Below are positions 36,391 to 46,183 of a DNA stretch of 64,000 bases, one piece after another. The notes under the pieces are model-generated. The model was given only the letters and a program-made list of their open reading frames with translations. It was not told where the DNA came from and made no database searches. Source of the DNA: Bordetella parapertussis. Its GTDB lineage: Bacteria; Pseudomonadota; Gammaproteobacteria; Burkholderiales; SG8-41. The stretch covers positions 1 to 64,000 of the forward strand of contig CAMDRT010000014.1 in the NCBI GenBank assembly GCA_945906815.1. Direction: 5' to 3'. How positions within the stretch are numbered: the first letter of the stretch is position 1; the number at the start of each line of letters is the position of its first letter. The position numbers and the translations under genes are program-made.

Positions 36391-37620
36391 CTATCGCAGG
36401 TTCGCTGCTTTTTCGCGTTCGCGTCCGCCGATGCCGAGGCGCCGCGCCATGATGACGCGCTGTATGTCGGTGGTCGCACCGGGATGCAGTGAGGTGATCG
36501 AGTCACGCTGAAAATATTCGATGGCGCCATTCAGCGGTGCCCAGCGTTTGTCCTTGGTCAGCACCCGCGGACCGGCAATACGCACCATCTTTTCGCCCAT
36601 GTCGAGGCCCGAGAGTTTGCGCCGCAGGCTGTATTGCGAGCCTTCGTACGAACGGGGTTGGTTGGCATGCGACAGCCAGTGATTGCGCAGCGCGAACAGC
36701 CGCGTGATCTCGGATTCGATGTAGAGGTTTACGATCTCCTCCCGCGCATCCGGATCGTCGGCAATGGCCCATCCGTCCTCGCGCTTTTTGCACAGATTGA
36801 TGAAATCGTAAACCACGCGGCGGTCGGCTAGCCGACCCATGCCGCCGTGTTCGACTTCCAGATGCGTGGTCGCCACTTTCCAGCCGTTGTTTTCTCCGCC
36901 GACGAGGTGATCCGCCGGCACCCGCACGTTGTCAAAGAACACTGCGTTCTTGACCCCGCAACCGCTGCCGCCTTCGCCGCCGGTGGCGAGCAAATCCATC
37001 GGTGTTACGGTGATGCCCGGCAGGTTCATCGGTATCATCAGCCACGACAAATTCTTGTGGCGCTCACCTTTGGGATCGGTGACGAGGATGGTCCACGAAT
37101 AATCCGCGCCATGTGAACTGCCGACGAACATTTTTTGGCCGTTCACCACATACACATCGCCATCGCGGATCGCGGTGGACTTGATGCCCGCAAGATCGGA
37201 GCCCGCGCCCGGTTCGCTCAGCAATTGCCAGGTGCGCACCTCGCCGCGGCAGATCGGCGGCAGAAAACGATTCTTGTGTTCTTCGGTACCCCACACCAGT
37301 ATGGTGGGTGCGCCCATGCGTCCGCCGGCATCGTAATAGGGTGGTAGAGACAGGCCGATGCTCGTCAATTCGTCATGCAGGATGGCTACATGCTCAGCGG
37401 AAAGATCGCCGCCACCATAGGCCTTGGGCATCGACGGGTAGAGCCAGCCCTGTGCGCCCAGCTTGCGCCCGAGATCGCGCCGCAACTGATATTGCTCGTA
37501 CGACATGTCGCACGGGTCCGCCATATGCTCGATAGCGGGCGACACATTTTGTTCCAGAAACGCATGCACTTCTTTGCGAAATGCGCTTTGTTCTGGTGAG
37601 TCTTCAATCGCAAAATCCAT
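36391..37620 (-). CDS. Acyl-CoA dehydrogenase, longer partner
   Basis: The 409-residue protein has WQLLSEPGAGSDLAGIKSTA (FAD/substrate loop), NGQKMFVGSSHGADYSW and a C-terminal HPGATTDIQRVIMARRLGIGG, all typical of acyl-CoA dehydrogenases, which oxidise acyl-CoA to 2-enoyl-CoA and pass electrons to ETF. It is followed by the second, shorter dehydrogenase and preceded on the same strand by two Gfo/Idh oxidoreductases and a gene remnant. Substrate not evident. Confidence 0.88.
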   Translation of the reverse strand: MDFAIEDSPEQSAFRKEVHAFLEQNVSPAIEHMADPCDMSYEQYQLRRDLGRKLGAQGWLYPSMPKAYGGGDLSAEHVAILHDELTSIGLSLPPYYDAGGRMGAPTILVWGTEEHKNRFLPPICRGEVRTWQLLSEPGAGSDLAGIKSTAIRDGDVYVVNGQKMFVGSSHGADYSWTILVTDPKGERHKNLSWLMIPMNLPGITVTPMDLLATGGEGGSGCGVKNAVFFDNVRVPADHLVGGENNGWKVATTHLEVEHGGMGRLADRRVVYDFINLCKKREDGWAIADDPDAREEIVNLYIESEITRLFALRNHWLSHANQPRSYEGSQYSLRRKLSGLDMGEKMVRIAGPRVLTKDKRWAPLNGAIEYFQRDSITSLHPGATTDIQRVIMARRLGIGGREREKAANLR

Positions 37621-37653
37621 AGGTACTCCTTAGCTAAGGTGCGACGGTTTCGA

Positions 37654-37824
37654 TTACGCCGTCGGAATTTCCACGTTGCGAAATACTTTCGCAAAGCGCT
37701 GGTGTTCGCTTTTCCAGAATGGGATGAATGTTGCCGGCAATTTTCTGGTGACTATGCTCACCCCGCTGTCGGACATGCGTTTCTGTGTCGTTGGATTCAT
37801 GGTGTGGGCTTGTTCAAAACGCCT
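37654..37824 (-). pseudogene. Remnant of a Bug-family (TctC) binding protein C-terminus
   Basis: Directly after the stop of the Gfo/Idh gene, in the same frame, 56 codons without a stop end in TAA. An internal ATG at 37800 would give 48 residues but has no clear ribosome site. The end, FWKSEHQRFAKVFRNVEIPT, fits the usual C-terminus of tripartite tricarboxylate binding proteins; the two intact members in this window end WLRSESVKWGKVIRDNHIT and FLRAEIAKWTKVVRAAGAK. The upstream KRMSDSGVSIVT also fits the family. The rest of the gene is missing. Read by eye, so moderate confidence. Confidence 0.5.
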
Positions 37825-38940
37825 TCAGCTCGTCATCTTCTCATCTTCCGGCGTGATCGGTAGCTTCACCGGCCGCTTCAAGCGTGCAGAAAGGTCTATC
37901 GCTTTGGTCAGCATCAGGCGATTATGGCCTTCGCGCGCAGTGGCGTGTTGCGTGGTGACGCCGAGCGACACGCGATTGAGCCAGGCATTGGTTTCTTCGC
38001 GCATTGGGCCGCGCAATTCGCCTAGCGCCATGTCACCCACCGGATAGCTGGTCAGAAAATCCACATGACGGCGTTTGTCCGGCGCGTAGCCTTCGGCCTG
38101 AATCAGGTTGGTGGCAAGCACCATGTCGCGATGCGTATCGTCGATGGTGAGCACGCCTTCGGTGCCCACTGCACCGACTTCCAGAGAATACACTGCGCCG
38201 GGCCATACTTCCGGCAACGCCCATGAAATCACACCGTGGTAAATCGCGCCATCGTCAAAGCTGATGGTGTAGCCCGTGCCATCGACGCCCTGCCATGTCG
38301 GGCCGAGCGCCTTGTTCACCGAGCGTGCGTAAACTTCGACCGGTTTCTTGGCTTCCATCAACCACATCACAATGTCCAGCGCATGGGTGCCGGAAATGAC
38401 CATCGGCGTCACTTCAGCGCGATTGTCGCTGCGCTTGTAATTGTCGATGGCCACCAGCCGATTCATGAAGGCGCGCGAGGTCACCATCGTCACTTCGCCG
38501 AGCGCGCCGGATTGCACTTTTTCCTTGGCCACCAGCCAGCGGCGGCGAAAGCGCTGGGTGTAGCCGATCACCGCATCGACGCCGGATTTTTCGATGGCAG
38601 CGAGTGTTTGCTGTGACTCGGCAAGATCAGTGGCCAGTGGTTTTTCGATCAGCAGTGGCAGCTTACGCTCGGCGGCGAAGATCACTGGATCGACGTGCAG
38701 GTGTTCGTCGGTGCACACCATGACCGCATTCACTTCGGGCCGCGACAGCAGATCGCGGTAACTGGTGGTCACAAAATCCGCATTGCACTTTTCGCGCACA
38801 ATCTCGCCGCGCTCAGGGTGTTTTTCAGCAATGCCGATCCAGCCGACTGACGGATGACGCGCAGCGAGCTCACCGCGAATCAGACCGACACGCCCCGCGC
38901 CGATGATTGCCAGGCCGATCTTTTTGGGGTTTTTAATCAT
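37825..38940 (-). CDS. Gfo/Idh/MocA family oxidoreductase (second of pair)
   Basis: The 371-residue protein begins with a Rossmann fold (GLAIIGAGRVGLIRG) and has the family motif EKPLATDLAESQQ with the conserved Lys in IEKPL. The C-terminal alpha/beta domain contains GTHALDIVMWLM, where the His is a usual catalytic residue. Such enzymes oxidise or reduce sugars, inositols or related compounds with NAD(P). Its ATG overlaps the stop of the first Gfo/Idh gene by 4 bp. Confidence 0.88.
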   Translation of the reverse strand: MIKNPKKIGLAIIGAGRVGLIRGELAARHPSVGWIGIAEKHPERGEIVREKCNADFVTTSYRDLLSRPEVNAVMVCTDEHLHVDPVIFAAERKLPLLIEKPLATDLAESQQTLAAIEKSGVDAVIGYTQRFRRRWLVAKEKVQSGALGEVTMVTSRAFMNRLVAIDNYKRSDNRAEVTPMVISGTHALDIVMWLMEAKKPVEVYARSVNKALGPTWQGVDGTGYTISFDDGAIYHGVISWALPEVWPGAVYSLEVGAVGTEGVLTIDDTHRDMVLATNLIQAEGYAPDKRRHVDFLTSYPVGDMALGELRGPMREETNAWLNRVSLGVTTQHATAREGHNRLMLTKAIDLSARLKRPVKLPITPEDEKMTS

Positions 38941-40004
38941 CGCGCCGCCGCAACCGCAGCACGCGATTCCGGCAGCGGCAGGTTCACCGGCTCATGACGT
39001 TCCGCCGACAGATCCGCGGCGATGTATACCTCCATCACCTGTCGCGCCTCTACGCCGGTGACCAGCACTGGCCGGTCGCAGGCGACCGCTTCGATAAAAT
39101 GCACGGTTTCAGCCGCCATCGGGCCGGCGTAGGTGTGCTCGACGGGCTCACCCGGCATGGTGGACATGGGATGCACGATGCCCGATTTCATGGTGGTCAA
39201 CTGCGTGTCGCGATGGGTGTCGTCGATGATCAGCGCGCCTTCGGTGCCGATCATTTCGATCCAGGTCATGGAGAAATTCGGATACGCCGGCGGCAGGCTC
39301 CAGCCCGCGCACACCACGCAGGACACGCCATTGTCAAAAGTCACCGTAATGTATTGGGTGTCGGGTATGTCGGCGCCGGTAGATTCGCGCATCGCGCCGT
39401 AGTTCACCGTCGAATACACGCGCACCGGTTTCGCAGGTTGTAAACACCACATCACAAAATCGAGATCGTGTGTGGCTTCCATCGCAGCGGGTGAAAGTTT
39501 GGAGCGCCCGGTGATTTTTTTGCCCAGGCCGCGGCCGATGTGGCGGCTGACCAGCGCGCTCACCGGCTTGCCCAGCGTGCCGTCGCGCAGCGCTTGTTTG
39601 ACATAAGCGAATTTCGGATTGAAGCGCTGCGAGTAACCAATGCTGAATTTCAGCTTATTCTTGCTGGCAAGGTGATTCAGTTCATCCGCTTCGTGAAGTT
39701 CCAGGGCAATCGGTTTTTCCAGAAACACATGCTTGCCGGCCAGCAGCGATTCGCGCGCCATCGGATAGTGCAGCGCTTCGGGCGTGGCGGAAATGAACAC
39801 CGCATCGATGTCGTCGCGTTTGAGGACTTCCCGGTAATCGGCGGTTGCGGTTTTGACGTTGATTTTGGCGGCGATCTCAGCCAGTCGTTCGGGCCGTGTT
39901 TCAACCACGTGCAAATCTTTGACCAGCGGATTCATGGCGCAGGTTTCCGCGCGTATGCCACCGCACCAGCCGGTGCCGATGATGGCTACATTGATTTGTT
40001 TCAC
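38937..40004 (-). CDS. Gfo/Idh/MocA family oxidoreductase (first of pair)
   Basis: The 355-residue protein has GTGWCGGIRAE in the Rossmann fold, LEKPIALELHEADE with the conserved Lys, and EATHDLDFVMW with the His-Asp pair. It differs clearly from its neighbour but shares the fold and length, so they are paralogues or subunits that act together. Overlapping stop and start suggest coupled synthesis. Substrate unknown; sugar-like diols or hydroxy acids are usual. Confidence 0.88.
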   Translation of the reverse strand: MKQINVAIIGTGWCGGIRAETCAMNPLVKDLHVVETRPERLAEIAAKINVKTATADYREVLKRDDIDAVFISATPEALHYPMARESLLAGKHVFLEKPIALELHEADELNHLASKNKLKFSIGYSQRFNPKFAYVKQALRDGTLGKPVSALVSRHIGRGLGKKITGRSKLSPAAMEATHDLDFVMWCLQPAKPVRVYSTVNYGAMRESTGADIPDTQYITVTFDNGVSCVVCAGWSLPPAYPNFSMTWIEMIGTEGALIIDDTHRDTQLTTMKSGIVHPMSTMPGEPVEHTYAGPMAAETVHFIEAVACDRPVLVTGVEARQVMEVYIAADLSAERHEPVNLPLPESRAAVAAAR

Positions 40005-40078
40005 TGATTTTCCTAGAGGATGGACGGACGGGTGCAGCGTTTGCAGGCGCGTATTTTAGCTGATTGAAGGTCTAGTGC

Positions 40079-40222
40079 TTTTAACCACGGATGAACACAG
40101 ATAAATACAGATGAAGGCCAACATAAAAACGAATGTAACTATTTGTTTCTATTGCTGCTTTTTATTGATCGATTTTGATCTTGATGTTATCTGTGTTTAT
40201 CTGTGTTCATCTGTGGTTAAAA
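40079..40222. repeat. Long intergenic inverted repeat (AACCAC-GATGAACACAGATAA type)
   Basis: The 36-bp arms 40079-40114 and 40187-40222 are inverted copies with three mismatches and a 72-bp AT-rich loop. The motif TTTTAACCACRGATGAACACAGATAAA is, from memory, a frequent dispersed intergenic repeat of environmental bacteria. It fills most of the 244-bp gap between the divergent Gfo/Idh and glpK genes. An in-frame extension of glpK through this repeat is an artefact of the lack of stops. Confidence 0.9.
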
Positions 40223-40248
40223 TAGTTTTCGTTTTCCTCCCAACACGC

Positions 40249-41727
<1,479 letters not shown>

Positions 41728-41804
41728 ACTTGCTGGTGTTTGACGGCGTGGCTTACACTACGCTCAGTTGGATTATAAAAACATATTTAAAAACAAATAG
41801 TTAT

Positions 41805-42755
41805 ATGAAAAAACCATGCACGGTGGGGCAGGTAGGGCTGGGCATCATGGGTGGCGCGTTTGCCAAGCATCTGCTGGCGGCGAAGTTCGCTGTGCTGGGT
41901 TTTGATCCGGATAAAAAAGCGCGCGCGGCGCATCACACGCGCGGCGGCGACTGCGCTTCGTCGGGGGCGGCGGTCGCGCGCCAGTGCACCGTGTTGATCA
42001 CCTCTCTGCCTAGCATCAAGGCATGCGAAGCAGCGTTCTTTGGCAAGGAGGGCATTGCCGCGGGTGCGCGCAAAGGATCGGTGGTGATCGAAGCCAGCAC
42101 CCTGCCGCTGGAAGTGAAGCACGATTTACGCGCGCGTTGCGCAACCCACGGCATCACGCTGCTCGATTGTCCGATCAGTGGCACCGGTGCGCAGGCGGCG
42201 GCGAAGGATATTTCGGTTTACGCCAGCGGTGACGCCGCTGCGGTCAAGCGTTGCGATGCGGTGTTCAAGGGGTTTGCACGCAGCATGCATTATTGCGGCG
42301 AATTCGGTAATGGCTCCAAGCTTAAATTCATTGCCAATCTGCTGGTGACGATACACAACGTATCCACCGCTGAGGCGATGGTCATGGGGATGAAAGCCGG
42401 GCTGGATTTGAACCTGCTGTATAAGGTGATCAAAGATGGAGCGGGTGCCTCGCGCATGTTTGAGGTGCGCGGCCCGCTGATGATTAAAGGCGATTACCGT
42501 GCCGCAACCATGAAAGTCGATGTTTATCAAAAGGATATTGATATCATCGGCGCTTTCGCTGCCCGCCTTAATATTCCCGTGCCGTTGTTCGAGGCGAGCA
42601 AGGCGTATTATTCGTCTGCGCTGTCACAGGGGTTTGCAAAAGAGGATACTGCCGCGGTGTGCGCGGTGCTGGAGCAGATGGCAGGAAATCCACGTAACAG
42701 CGCGCGTGGAACCGCACGCAACAAAAAATCAATCAACAAACGGAAAGCACAGTAA
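41805..42755 (+). CDS. 3-Hydroxyisobutyrate dehydrogenase-like NAD(P) oxidoreductase
   Basis: From the ATG at 41805 the protein has 316 residues: Rossmann motif GQVGLGIMGGAFAKHLL, the substrate motif DCPISGTGAQAAAKDISVYASG and the catalytic Lys region GNGSKLKFIANLLVTIHN. These mark beta-hydroxyacid dehydrogenases (3-hydroxyisobutyrate, tartronate semialdehyde and relatives). The C-terminal tail is unusually basic (ARNKKSINKRKAQ). The gene ends 2 bp before the LVIVD gene, so they are coupled. Confidence 0.87.
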   Translation: MKKPCTVGQVGLGIMGGAFAKHLLAAKFAVLGFDPDKKARAAHHTRGGDCASSGAAVARQCTVLITSLPSIKACEAAFFGKEGIAAGARKGSVVIEASTLPLEVKHDLRARCATHGITLLDCPISGTGAQAAAKDISVYASGDAAAVKRCDAVFKGFARSMHYCGEFGNGSKLKFIANLLVTIHNVSTAEAMVMGMKAGLDLNLLYKVIKDGAGASRMFEVRGPLMIKGDYRAATMKVDVYQKDIDIIGAFAARLNIPVPLFEASKAYYSSALSQGFAKEDTAAVCAVLEQMAGNPRNSARGTARNKKSINKRKAQ

Positions 42756-42757
42756 TC

Positions 42758-44008
42758 ATGAGCGAAGCAACACCGATGTCCCCGCAAAGCCAGGCGTCAC
42801 AAACGCTGGCATTCAATATGAAGCTTTTGGCCCAGCACGAAATGGCAGGTTTTGGCGGCATGGGCGAGGGCATCAATATGCAGATCGCCAAGGATGGCCG
42901 CCGCATACTGTGGATGGCGCACGAGTCCGCGCCCAAGAACTTCACTGCGCTGGATGTGAGTGATCCGCGCAAACCCAAATTTGTGATTCAGACTGATCTG
43001 CCGCATGGCAACGTCCGCTCCAACTCGCTCGACGTGGTGGGCAATACCATGGTGGTGGCCTATCAAACCAAGGGTTTTGATGACAAGCCGGCGGGTTTTG
43101 ACATCTTTGATATTACGGTGCCGGAGAAACCCAAACTCATTTCGCACTTTGATGCCTCGGGAAAGTTCTCGCGCGGCGTGCACGCGGTGTGGTTTGACGA
43201 TGGTGAATTCGTGCATATGGCAGGCGGCGCTGAGGATTTCGAGCCGACCAACGACAAGGACGATCAGTTTTATCGCATCATCGACGTGCGTAATCCGTCC
43301 AAGCCGACAGAAGCGGGCCGCTGGTGGATGCCGGGCACGCGCAAAGGCGATGCGGTGGCGCCGCCGCCGCGTCTGAAGATCGACGGTGGTTATCGTGCGC
43401 ACAACACCAATGTGTATGCGAAGCAGCGTCCCGATCGCGCCTATGTCGGCTACATAGACGGCGGCGGCTACATACTCGATATCAAGGACAAATCCAATAT
43501 CCAGGTGGTGTCGCGCTGGAAAAACTCGCCGCCGTTCAACGGCTTCGTGCATACCGTGATGCCGCTGTTCAGCAATAACCTGCTGATTGTCACCGAAGAA
43601 TGCGTGCGCGATAACGGCGCCGACTGGCCGAAGATGACGTGGGTGCTGAACGGCATCGACGAAACCAATCCAGTGCCGATTTCCACGGTGCCGCTGCCTT
43701 CGCCGGAGAGTTTCAGCAAGCGGGGCGGGCGCTTTGGTTCGCACAACCTGTGGGAGAATTATTCCGCCGATTGCGCATGGCGTTCGGACAACATCATCCT
43801 CGCCACCTTCTTCAACGGCGGTTTGCGCGCCTATGATTTGTCCAATCCGTATCAGCCGCAGGAAGTCGCGTATTTCGTGCCGGGCACGCCGAAACTTTCG
43901 CCCAAAGGCGCAGTGCAGATCAATGACGTTTACGTCGATGATCGCGGCGTTGTGTATTGCCAAGACCGCTTCACCGGTGGTTTGTACATCGTTGAGTGGA
44001 CGCAGTAA
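42758..44008 (+). CDS. LVIVD-repeat beta-propeller protein
   Basis: The 416-residue protein has repeated blade motifs ending in short strands such as FTALDVSDPRKPKFV, FDIFDITVPEKPKLI, YRIIDVRNPSKPTEA, GYILDIKDKSNIQVV and LRAYDLSNPYQPQEV, typical of LVIVD repeats. No signal peptide is visible, so it is probably cytoplasmic. The C-terminal GLYIVEWTQ is a usual end. Function unknown; it is coupled to the dehydrogenase and may be an accessory or enzyme of the same path. Conserved His residues (VHAVWFDDGEFVH, GFVHTVM) could bind metal, similar in idea to selenium-binding propellers. Confidence 0.75.
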   Translation: MSEATPMSPQSQASQTLAFNMKLLAQHEMAGFGGMGEGINMQIAKDGRRILWMAHESAPKNFTALDVSDPRKPKFVIQTDLPHGNVRSNSLDVVGNTMVVAYQTKGFDDKPAGFDIFDITVPEKPKLISHFDASGKFSRGVHAVWFDDGEFVHMAGGAEDFEPTNDKDDQFYRIIDVRNPSKPTEAGRWWMPGTRKGDAVAPPPRLKIDGGYRAHNTNVYAKQRPDRAYVGYIDGGGYILDIKDKSNIQVVSRWKNSPPFNGFVHTVMPLFSNNLLIVTEECVRDNGADWPKMTWVLNGIDETNPVPISTVPLPSPESFSKRGGRFGSHNLWENYSADCAWRSDNIILATFFNGGLRAYDLSNPYQPQEVAYFVPGTPKLSPKGAVQINDVYVDDRGVVYCQDRFTGGLYIVEWTQ

Positions 44009-44012
44009 TTCA

Positions 44013-44102
44013 CTCTTTCCCCTTCAAGGGAGGGTTAGGGTGGGGATGGGGTAGCACTATGACCCCACCCCCATCCCAACCTTCCCCCTGAAGGGGAAGG
44101 AG
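44013..44102. repeat. Intergenic hairpin repeat (CCCCTTCA-GGG/AACC type)
   Basis: Left arm about 44013-44052 and right arm about 44062-44102 are imperfect inverted copies rich in GGGTTAGGGTGGGGATGGGG and its complement, with a short loop. The sequence type is a familiar intergenic repeat of beta- and gammaproteobacteria (from memory). It follows the LVIVD gene stop by about 5 bp and may act as terminator or mRNA-stabilising hairpin. Confidence 0.85.
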
Positions 44103-44139
44103 TTCCATTGGTAAATTGAAACTCTAAGGCCCGTCAACT

Positions 44140-45207
44140 ATGGAAGCTCCCGTACTAGGCCGCAGCGCGCTGTCCGGACGTATTCCGGTCAGCGTGGTCA
44201 CAGGTTTTCTTGGCAGCGGAAAAACCACGCTCGTCAACAAACTGTTAAAGCGCCCGGAGATGAACCGGGTCGCGGTGATCGTCAATGAACTCGGCGAGCA
44301 AGCGATAGACAACGATCTGGTTGAAGTGTCATCGGAACAGATGATGCTGCTCAACAACGGCTGTCTGTGTTGCGTGTTGCGCGGTGATTTGCAGGAGACC
44401 ATGCGCGATTTGTTCGTCAAGCGGCGCAACGGTGAAATCATCGATTTCGACCGGCTGGTGATCGAAACCACCGGGCTGGCCGATCCGGCGCCGGTGATGC
44501 AAACGCTGATGACCGATACCCTGCTACAGGCGCAATACCGGCTGGACTGCGTGGTGACGCTGGTGGATGCGGTGAACGGTCTGGAGCAACTCAAGACGCT
44601 GTCCGAGCCGGTGAAGCAGGCAGCGCTGGCCGACCGGCTGGTGATGACCAAATCGGACTTGGTGGATGAAGCGCAAGCCGCAGCGCTGGAGTCTGCGCTG
44701 TGCGCGCTGAATCCACGCGCGCCGGTGAAGCGCGCGATCAACGGTGAAATCGAACTGGCGTTTTTAATCAACGTGGCACTGCGCAGCATGCAGTCGCGGC
44801 TGGAGGATGTTGAGCGCTGGATGGGTGCCGACAATGCAGAAGATCACGGTCACTACGGCCACGATGAGCATGGCCATGCGCATCGGCACGACACCCATGT
44901 GACGTCGTTTTGCCTGCGCTACAAAGAGCCGTTCACCTGGGCATCGTTTTCACAGTGCATGGAAGTGCTGGGGACCTTACGCGGTGCGGATTTGTTTCGC
45001 GTGAAAGGATTGGTGAATGTGGCGGGGCACCAGGGGCCGCTGATCGTGCAAGGCGTGCAACACTTGTTTCACCCGCCAATAGAACTCGAGAAGTGGCCGG
45101 GCGACGACCACGACACGCGCATAGTATTTATCACACGTGGCATTACCCAGCAGACGGTGGCGAATCTGTTTGCGGCCATCACCTCGGTCGCCGCAGTTAC
45201 GGTCTGA
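44140..45207 (+). CDS. CobW/YjiA-type GTP-binding metal-handling protein
   Basis: The 355-residue G3E GTPase has Walker A GFLGSGKTTLVNKLL, the metal motif GCLCC (C-x-C-C), and ESTGL-like VIETTGLADPAPV for Walker B/switch. A His-rich stretch (about 229-250: HGHYGHDEHGHAHRHDTH) would bind zinc or another metal. The C-terminal CobW_C domain contains LFRVKGLVNVAGHQGPLIVQGVQH. Such proteins deliver metals to enzymes or act under zinc limitation. No Zur box was seen. Confidence 0.9.
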   Translation: MEAPVLGRSALSGRIPVSVVTGFLGSGKTTLVNKLLKRPEMNRVAVIVNELGEQAIDNDLVEVSSEQMMLLNNGCLCCVLRGDLQETMRDLFVKRRNGEIIDFDRLVIETTGLADPAPVMQTLMTDTLLQAQYRLDCVVTLVDAVNGLEQLKTLSEPVKQAALADRLVMTKSDLVDEAQAAALESALCALNPRAPVKRAINGEIELAFLINVALRSMQSRLEDVERWMGADNAEDHGHYGHDEHGHAHRHDTHVTSFCLRYKEPFTWASFSQCMEVLGTLRGADLFRVKGLVNVAGHQGPLIVQGVQHLFHPPIELEKWPGDDHDTRIVFITRGITQQTVANLFAAITSVAAVTV

Positions 45208-45235
45208 AAAGCTTTAAATAAAACAACGCGTTAAG

Positions 45236-45484
45236 TTAGGCCGGTGTTCCCGTACTGTCGGGGGTGATGATCTCGACATGATCGCGGCTGACATTCACAA
45301 ACGGTGAGGTCATGATCTGGCGGCCAGCGAGATCCCATACCTCGACGTTGGTGAGTGCCAGGAAATCTTTGGACTCGATCATAAAGTCGGTCACGCGCGC
45401 ACCCGGATGCAGATGTATGTAACCTTTGATGCGAAAGCTGCGCGTCAGAATGATGACTTTGGTTCTGGATGCTGCTTCGCTCAT
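45236..45484 (-). CDS. Small DUF6812-like protein
   Basis: The ATG at 45484, with GGGAGG about 10 bp upstream, gives 82 residues: MSEAASRTKVIILTRSFRIK, GYIHLHPGARVTDFM and IESKDFLALTNVEVWDLAGR. The pattern of a short beta protein with H-x-H-P-G-A-R-x-T-D fits DUF6812 as I remember it. No signal peptide, no known function. It lies alone, convergent with the CobW gene. Confidence 0.6.
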   Translation of the reverse strand: MSEAASRTKVIILTRSFRIKGYIHLHPGARVTDFMIESKDFLALTNVEVWDLAGRQIMTSPFVNVSRDHVEIITPDSTGTPA

Positions 45485-45602
45485 GAATGACACGCCTCCC
45501 AGAGATTAGATAACGGGGTGCCCCCCATAACCTACGTGCATGGTAGCGGGAATAGTGGGGAGGGGCAATGTGCCTGCGCGAATCGCAATCTCGAGTGAAT
45601 AG

Positions 45603-45902
45603 GTGCATTGCGCCAGAAGGAGGTTTTCGGCATTTGTTGCTGGAAGTCCGCGAAGTGCGGGACGGAACACGCGTGGCGGTACGGTGGTTGTTGGGGCGCT
45701 AAATCTCGGTGGGTCTGTCGAAATGATTCCGAATGCGGTACGAATCGTTGAACTGGCGATCGATAAGCAGGCGCAGACGGTTTTGATGCCAGTGGCGGTA
45801 CGGCGGCAGTTAAATGATTTGCCCGATGACCTTTGGACGAAGATCAATATTGAGTTTTACAAGGACTCGGCGGACGCGGTGTTTAAGGCGTTGGTGGAAT
45901 GA
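45603..45902 (+). pseudogene. C-terminal remnant of a BrxL/Lon-like BREX protease
   Basis: About 80 codons before the TGA at 45900 read GGTVVVGALNLGGSVE, then NAVRIVELAIDKQAQTVLMP, then NDLPDDLWTKINIEFYKDSA and DAVFKALVE. This matches the end of the Lon-like domain of BrxL proteins (BREX phage defence), which share LGG-S, a stretch ending LLMP, and FY-D-DA-KAL. Sequence before codon 25 (positions before about 45675) shows no such match, and the ATPase domain and all other brx genes are missing. It lies on the 3-prime side of tRNA-Asn, a common integration site. Recognised from memory of the family, not from a search. Confidence 0.55.
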
Positions 45903-45931
45903 AATAGCAGGCGCTACCAGTAGCGGGGCAA

Positions 45932-45967
45932 AAGAAAAAGGCTTGCATCGCTGCAAGCCTTTTCTTT
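45932..45967. terminator. Bidirectional terminator after tRNA-Asn
   Basis: AAAAGGCTTGCA (45936-45947) and TGCAAGCCTTTT (45952-45963) form a perfect 12-bp stem with a TCGC loop. On the minus strand it is followed by TTTTTCTTT, a Rho-independent terminator for tRNA-Asn; on the plus strand TTTTCTTT also follows. Confidence 0.85.
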
Positions 45968-45970
45968 GTA

Positions 45971-46045
<75 letters not shown>

Positions 46046-46075
46046 ATATTCAGTAAACTACTGAAAAGAGCGCGC

Positions 46076-46104
46076 ATTCTAGTCATTTAGGGGGTTGCGG
46101 TCAA
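46076..46104 (-). promoter_or_regulatory. Promoter of tRNA-Asn
   Basis: On the minus strand TTGACC (complement of 46099-46104) is followed by 17 bp and TAGAAT (complement of 46076-46081), then GCGCGC, a GC-rich discriminator as in stringently controlled tRNA promoters. The leader holds a small hairpin, TTCAGTA-x3-TACTGAA (46049-46065), just before the tRNA. Confidence 0.8.
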
Positions 46105-46183
46105 TGTCAGTGACTGAGCTTACGCGCATTGCGCAGGAAATTTCCGTGCGTCTGCGTCAGCCGGCAGCAATGAACGCATTACG

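Noticed and set aside
40111..40248. N-terminal extension of glycerol kinase through the intergenic repeat
   Set aside because: The codons come from the inverted repeat and its AT-rich loop; the kinase family starts at the ATG at 40249.
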